From Acidobacteriota bacterium (GTDB lineage: Bacteria > Actinomycetota > Acidimicrobiia > Spongiisociales > UBA5794), in the NCBI GenBank assembly GCA_022566415.1, contig JADFIY010000007.1, positions 1-33,232 of the forward strand: a stretch of DNA of 33,232 nucleotides. Reading direction: 5' to 3'. Position 1 is the first letter of the stretch, and each line of letters opens with the position of its first letter. A model generated the notes under the pieces. That model did not search any database and had not been told where the DNA came from. It was given only the letters and a program-made list of their open reading frames with translations. Both the position numbers and the translations under genes were made by a program. Positions 29,773 to 33,232 of this stretch are shown here, piece after piece.

Positions 29773-31089
29773 ATGACCGCCATGCTCACCGCCACCAGGA
29801 ATGCGTTCCGGATCCGCGATCTGCGGAACAAGATCCTGTTCACCCTTTTCATCTTCATCCTGTATCGGTTCGGGGCCGCGGTGCCGGTGCCGGGCGTCGA
29901 CCTGGATGCGATAGCGGTATTTTCCGAGCAGGCGGCGAACCAGGGCTTCATCGGGGTGCTCAACCTGTTCTCCGGGGGGGCGCTGACCCGGTTGTCGGTG
30001 TTCGCCCTCGGAATCATGCCCTACATCACGGCGTCGATCATTCTCCAGCTGCTGGCGGTCGTTATTCCCCGTCTGCAGGCGTTGCAGGAGGAGGGTGAAA
30101 CCGGGCGCAAGGTCATCACCCAGTGGACCCGTTACCTGACGGTGATCATCGCCCTGTTGCAGGCAACCGGGTTCTCCTTCTTGTTCCATTCCGGCCAGCT
30201 GACCGGCGGTATCGACCTGATCCCCGACTACACCATTCGCAACGTTGTGATCATCGTGATCACGATGACCGCAGGGACGGCTCTGCTGATGTGGTTCGGT
30301 GAGCTGATCACCCAGCGCGGGATCGGCAATGGCATGTCGCTGCTGATCTTCATCTCGATCGTCTCGCAGATCCCCTCCCAGCTGGGGATTCTGCTCAACA
30401 GCTCACCGACCGGAGTGTTCATCCTCATTGTGGGGACGATGGTTCTGTTGACGGTTGGGATTCTGTTCATCGAGCAAGGCCAGCGGCGGATTCCAGTCCA
30501 GTTCTCCAAACGCGTCCGCGGCCGCAAGGTGATGGGCGGCAATACCACCTACATCCCGATGAAGGTGAACATGGCCGGCGTCATCCCGGTGATTTTCGCA
30601 ACCTCGATCATGTACTTCCCTGCCCTGCTGGCCTCGGTGCTGCCTCCGACCGGGTGGGGCAACGCGGTGAGGAATTGGATCAACGACAACCTGCTGTCGA
30701 CGACGGGCGGAGGGTTCTCGCCGAGCCTGTGGTACATCGCCTTGCTCGCCCTGTTGGTCGTGTTCTTCACCTACTTCTACACCGCGATCCAGTTCGATCC
30801 GGCGAAACAAGCCGACATGATCCAACGCCAGGGCGGGTACATCCCCGGTATCCGGCCGGGCCGGGCGACCGAGGAATATCTGGCCTACATATTGAGCAGG
30901 ATCACCTTCCCCGGTGCGTTGTATCTGGCGATTGTGACCGTGCTCCCTTCGATCATGGGATGGTACTTCGGGGTCCCGGTCGGGCTCTCCGGTGTGTCGA
31001 TCATCATTGTGGCCGGTGTCGCTCTCGAGACGATGAAACAGGTCGAATCGCAGCTCATGATGAGGAACTACGAGGGGTTCTTGAGTTGA
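29773..31089 (+). CDS. secY: Preprotein translocase channel subunit SecY
   Basis: SecY, 438 residues, the pore of the Sec translocon. About ten hydrophobic segments are visible. The N-terminal RIRDLRNKILFTLFIFILYRFGAAVPVPGVD, the plug region following it, YIPMKVNMAGVIPVIFATSI and YNPADQADMIQ-like FDPAKQADMIQRQGGYIPGIRPG in the ribosome-binding loop are typical. GAGG (29761-29764) precedes ATG 29773. Followed by a heptamer array and adk in the standard secY-adk-map order. Confidence 0.97.
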   Translation: MTAMLTATRNAFRIRDLRNKILFTLFIFILYRFGAAVPVPGVDLDAIAVFSEQAANQGFIGVLNLFSGGALTRLSVFALGIMPYITASIILQLLAVVIPRLQALQEEGETGRKVITQWTRYLTVIIALLQATGFSFLFHSGQLTGGIDLIPDYTIRNVVIIVITMTAGTALLMWFGELITQRGIGNGMSLLIFISIVSQIPSQLGILLNSSPTGVFILIVGTMVLLTVGILFIEQGQRRIPVQFSKRVRGRKVMGGNTTYIPMKVNMAGVIPVIFATSIMYFPALLASVLPPTGWGNAVRNWINDNLLSTTGGGFSPSLWYIALLALLVVFFTYFYTAIQFDPAKQADMIQRQGGYIPGIRPGRATEEYLAYILSRITFPGALYLAIVTVLPSIMGWYFGVPVGLSGVSIIIVAGVALETMKQVESQLMMRNYEGFLS

Positions 31090-31123
31090 GTCGCGAGGCG
31101 AGAGTCGCGAGTCGCGAGTGATG
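31089..31123 (+). repeat. Heptamer repeat array spanning the secY stop to the adk start
   Basis: AGTCGCG, AGGCGAG, AGTCGCG, AGTCGCG and AGTGATG run from the last base of the secY stop to the adk ATG, so the array fills the whole gap and leaves adk without a recognisable Shine-Dalgarno sequence. Confidence 0.85.
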
Positions 31124-31672
31124 GGGCGGCGCATCTTGTTCTTGGGGCCTCCCGGGGCGGGAAAGGGCACCCAGGCGGCGATGCTCGCCACAGCCCTTGG
31201 CATCCCCCACGTATCGACGGGTGTCATGCTGCGCGAAGCCGTGGCCGCCGGGACCGAGCTGGGCAAACAGGCGAAGGCGATCATGGCCGGAGGCGATCTG
31301 GTGCCCGATGACCTCGTCGTCGCCATCGTCGAGGAACGCCTGGCCCGCGACGACGCCGCCTGCGGCTACCTGCTCGACGGGTTCCCACGCAACGTCGCCC
31401 AGGCTCGAGCCCTGACCGCGGCACTGGGTGACGACTCCGTTGAGGTGGCGCTGCTGCTCGAAGTCGACGAGGACGAGATCGTGGACCGGCTCATGAAACG
31501 GGCGGCCGAGGGCAGGGCGGACGACAACGAAGGCACGATTCGGCGCCGCCTCGAGGTTTATCGCCAGGAAACCGAGCCGATGGTCGCCGCCTACGGCGAC
31601 AAGGTGGTCGCGGTCGATGGGATGGGCGCTGTCGATGATGTGTTCGCCGGCGTTGTGAGGGCGCTGGTCTGA
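31121..31672 (+). CDS. adk: Adenylate kinase
   Basis: Adenylate kinase, 183 residues, converts AMP + ATP to two ADP. P loop GPPGAGKGTQ at about residues 8-17, the AMP-site segment HVSTGVMLREAV, DGFPRN and the short LID form (RADDNEGTIRRRLEVYRQET) without a zinc-binding insert, as usual for actinobacteria. ATG 31121 was chosen; GTG 31118 is directly before it. Overlaps map by one base (TGATG). Confidence 0.96.
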   Translation: MGRRILFLGPPGAGKGTQAAMLATALGIPHVSTGVMLREAVAAGTELGKQAKAIMAGGDLVPDDLVVAIVEERLARDDAACGYLLDGFPRNVAQARALTAALGDDSVEVALLLEVDEDEIVDRLMKRAAEGRADDNEGTIRRRLEVYRQETEPMVAAYGDKVVAVDGMGAVDDVFAGVVRALV

Positions 31673-32448
31673 TGGCCGGCGCCAAGGTCCTGACCAAGAA
31701 GACCCCGGAAGACTTCGCCAAGATGGAAATCGCGGGACGCTGCGTCGCTGCGGTGCACGATGCGGTCCGGGCGGCCATCGCTCCTGGGGTGACTACCGCG
31801 GCCCTGGAAGCGATCGGTGCCGAAGTAGTGAGGGACCACGGCTGCCGGCCGTCGTTTCTCGGCTACCACGGGTTCCCTGCAACGATCTGCACCTCTCCGA
31901 ATAGAGCGATCGTGCACGGCATCCCCGGCGACTATGTGTTGCAAGACGGAGACATCATCTCGATCGACGCCGGGGCGATCTATGAAGGGTGGCACGGTGA
32001 CGCGGCCTTCACCGCTGCGGTCGGCGACGTCGCCGACGAGGTGCAGAAGCTGATCGACGTCACCGAAGAGGCCTTGTGGAATGGGCTGCGCCAGGCGCGG
32101 GTGGGCAAGCGCCTCGGCGACATCGGTTACGCCGTCGAGGCAACCGCGGAACCGCATGGGTTCGGCGTCGTGCGCGAGTACGTCGGGCATGGGATCGGCC
32201 AGCAGATGCACGAATCCCCGAGCATCCCCAACTACGGCACACCGGGCCGTGGGCTCAAGATCAAGACCGGGATGGCGCTGGCGCTCGAGCCGATGTTCAA
32301 CCTCGGCGGAGCGGAGACGACCATGCTCGCCGACGATTGGACGGTGGTCACCGCCGACGGGTCGTTTTCGGCTCATTTCGAGCACACGGTGCTGATCACC
32401 AAGGACGGCCCGCTGGTGTCGACCCTGCAGGAGCCGCTGCGACTCTGA
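31672..32448 (+). CDS. map: Methionine aminopeptidase, type I
   Basis: Removes the initiator methionine from nascent proteins. The 258-residue protein has all five metal ligands: Asp99, Asp110, His173, Glu206 and Glu237, plus His82 at the substrate site. It lacks the N-terminal SH3-binding or zinc-finger extension of longer forms. In most bacteria map is followed by infA, rpmJ, rpsM, but here a lipoprotein gene and a repeat-like edge follow. Confidence 0.97.
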   Translation: MAGAKVLTKKTPEDFAKMEIAGRCVAAVHDAVRAAIAPGVTTAALEAIGAEVVRDHGCRPSFLGYHGFPATICTSPNRAIVHGIPGDYVLQDGDIISIDAGAIYEGWHGDAAFTAAVGDVADEVQKLIDVTEEALWNGLRQARVGKRLGDIGYAVEATAEPHGFGVVREYVGHGIGQQMHESPSIPNYGTPGRGLKIKTGMALALEPMFNLGGAETTMLADDWTVVTADGSFSAHFEHTVLITKDGPLVSTLQEPLRL

Positions 32449-32558
32449 GCATCCACAAGCCCGCGCTCCTGTTCCCAATACATATACGTAATAGCCATTT
32501 AGGTGGGATCACCTCGATGGGCTTAGAGTCCGCTTTCAAAACTCCAATGGGGGAATTC

Positions 32559-33074
32559 ATGAAACGTCTTACGTTGGTCTTCGTCTTGGCACTGTTGGCG
32601 GCGTCGTGTGGAGGAGAGGAGATCTCTGAGCGGATCGCGGAGCAAGCGATCGGCGGCAACGCCGACGTCGAGATATCCGGTGACGGCGACGACATCACCA
32701 TCAACATCGAATCCGACGAGGGCTCCCTCTCGTTTGGCTTGGGGGCAGAGTTGCCGGACGAGCTGAACGTCCCGGTGCCGGATGGCGGCAACGTGATGGC
32801 GGCGGGCACGCAGAGCGACTCCGTGTTTGTCTCCGCCATTTTTCCCGCGGACCGCTACGACGAGATCGTCGCTTTCTACGATTCGTGGACCGGAGGAACC
32901 GGGGACGAGTGGCAGACCCAGACGGCCTCTATCGAGTTTGGCGGGCAAACCCAGCGCAGTGCGGTGTGGACCAGTACCGGCAACGTCATCTTTATCTCGG
33001 TTACCGACTGCATCGACGCGGCCGCGGGTGGCACCGACTTCGATTCGATCTGCCTGACGATCACCCAGGATTGA
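32559..33074 (+). CDS. Small predicted lipoprotein of unknown function
   Basis: A 171-residue protein that I do not recognise. The signal peptide MKRLTLVFVLALLAASC ends in the lipobox LAASC with the lipidated Cys17. The mature part is acidic and begins GGEEISERIAEQAIGGNADVEI, followed by beta-prone segments (DDITINIESDEGSLSFGLG). Two cysteines near the C-terminus (TDCIDAAAGGTDFDSIC) could form a disulfide. GGGGGA at 32549-32554 precedes ATG 32559. It lies 110 bases after map with a small hairpin AGGTG/CACCT (32501-32514) between, and is probably its own unit. Role: envelope protein, otherwise unknown. Confidence 0.85.
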   Translation: MKRLTLVFVLALLAASCGGEEISERIAEQAIGGNADVEISGDGDDITINIESDEGSLSFGLGAELPDELNVPVPDGGNVMAAGTQSDSVFVSAIFPADRYDEIVAFYDSWTGGTGDEWQTQTASIEFGGQTQRSAVWTSTGNVIFISVTDCIDAAAGGTDFDSICLTITQD

Positions 33075-33183
33075 TCACCAGCTGCCTGTGTAACCCCAAA
33101 GGACCCTAGGCAGCCGCACCATGGAACGAATACCCAATTCCGACGAACCCAGGGTTCCCAGGTAGATATATCGCCCTGTAGTG

Positions 33184-33229
33184 GCGCGGGACATCCCGTA
33201 CAGGTGTCGCGGGTCTTCCCTGACAGGTG
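33184..33229 (+). repeat. Imperfect 23-bp tandem repeats at the window edge (possible mobile-element end)
   Basis: Bases 33184-33206 and 33207-33229 match at 18 of 23 positions and share CGCGGG, CCC and ACAGGTG blocks. A more degenerate third copy (CCCTGTAGTG) precedes them. Multiple short terminal repeats of this style occur at the ends of some insertion sequences, but no transposase lies within the window. Bases 33075-33183 hold nothing I can identify. Confidence 0.35.
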
Positions 33230-33232
33230 GTG

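Overview
The window is the main transcription and translation gene cluster of a high-GC bacterium. It is almost certainly a member of the Actinomycetota, probably a deep-branching Acidimicrobiia-like lineage. The evidence is the order rpmG, acyl dehydratase (had), tRNA-Trp, secE, nusG, rplK, rplA, which is the mycobacterial and actinobacterial arrangement, together with actinobacterial-looking RpoB and EF-Tu and frequent GTG/TTG starts. The class-level placement is inference. All genes are on the + strand.

Layout. (1) 1-2303: 3' end of one tuf copy, rpmG, a fused two-hotdog dehydratase (HadAB-like), an ECF sigma factor and its zinc-type anti-sigma factor. (2) 2363-4767: promoter, tRNA-Trp, secE, nusG, a possible leader, rplK, rplA. 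(3) 4849-6638: promoter, a ~500-nt untranslated leader with an L10-type attenuator, rplJ, rplL. (4) 6773-14267: two promoters, rpoB, rpoC, strong terminator hairpin. (5) 14337-15071: an M50 site-2 protease. (6) 15117-19485: str operon (rpsL, rpsG, fusA, tuf). (7) 19551-32448: merged S10 and spc operons from rpsJ to map, mostly joined by ATGA/GTGA/TGATG overlaps that imply translational coupling. (8) 32559-33074: a small lipoprotein gene, then an edge repeat that may be the end of a mobile element. The usual infA/rpmJ/rpsM/rpoA block does not directly follow map.

The most striking structure is a family of degenerate tandem heptanucleotide arrays (AGTCNNG/GACTCNG and ACGTAAT/GTATTAC types), often paired as inverted arms. 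They sit at or just after stop codons at about a dozen sites, and inside the 3' ends of rplJ, rplD and rpsC, where they are translated into long acidic, low-complexity C-terminal tails. In S3 the tail is about 300 residues and carries a small conserved-looking domain near its end.

Other notable points: RpoC has lost all four cysteines of its second zinc site; S14 is the long zinc-independent form; the two tuf copies are identical through their visible overlap, and the complete tuf has codon usage very unlike its neighbours; five promoter candidates share an 18-bp spacer.
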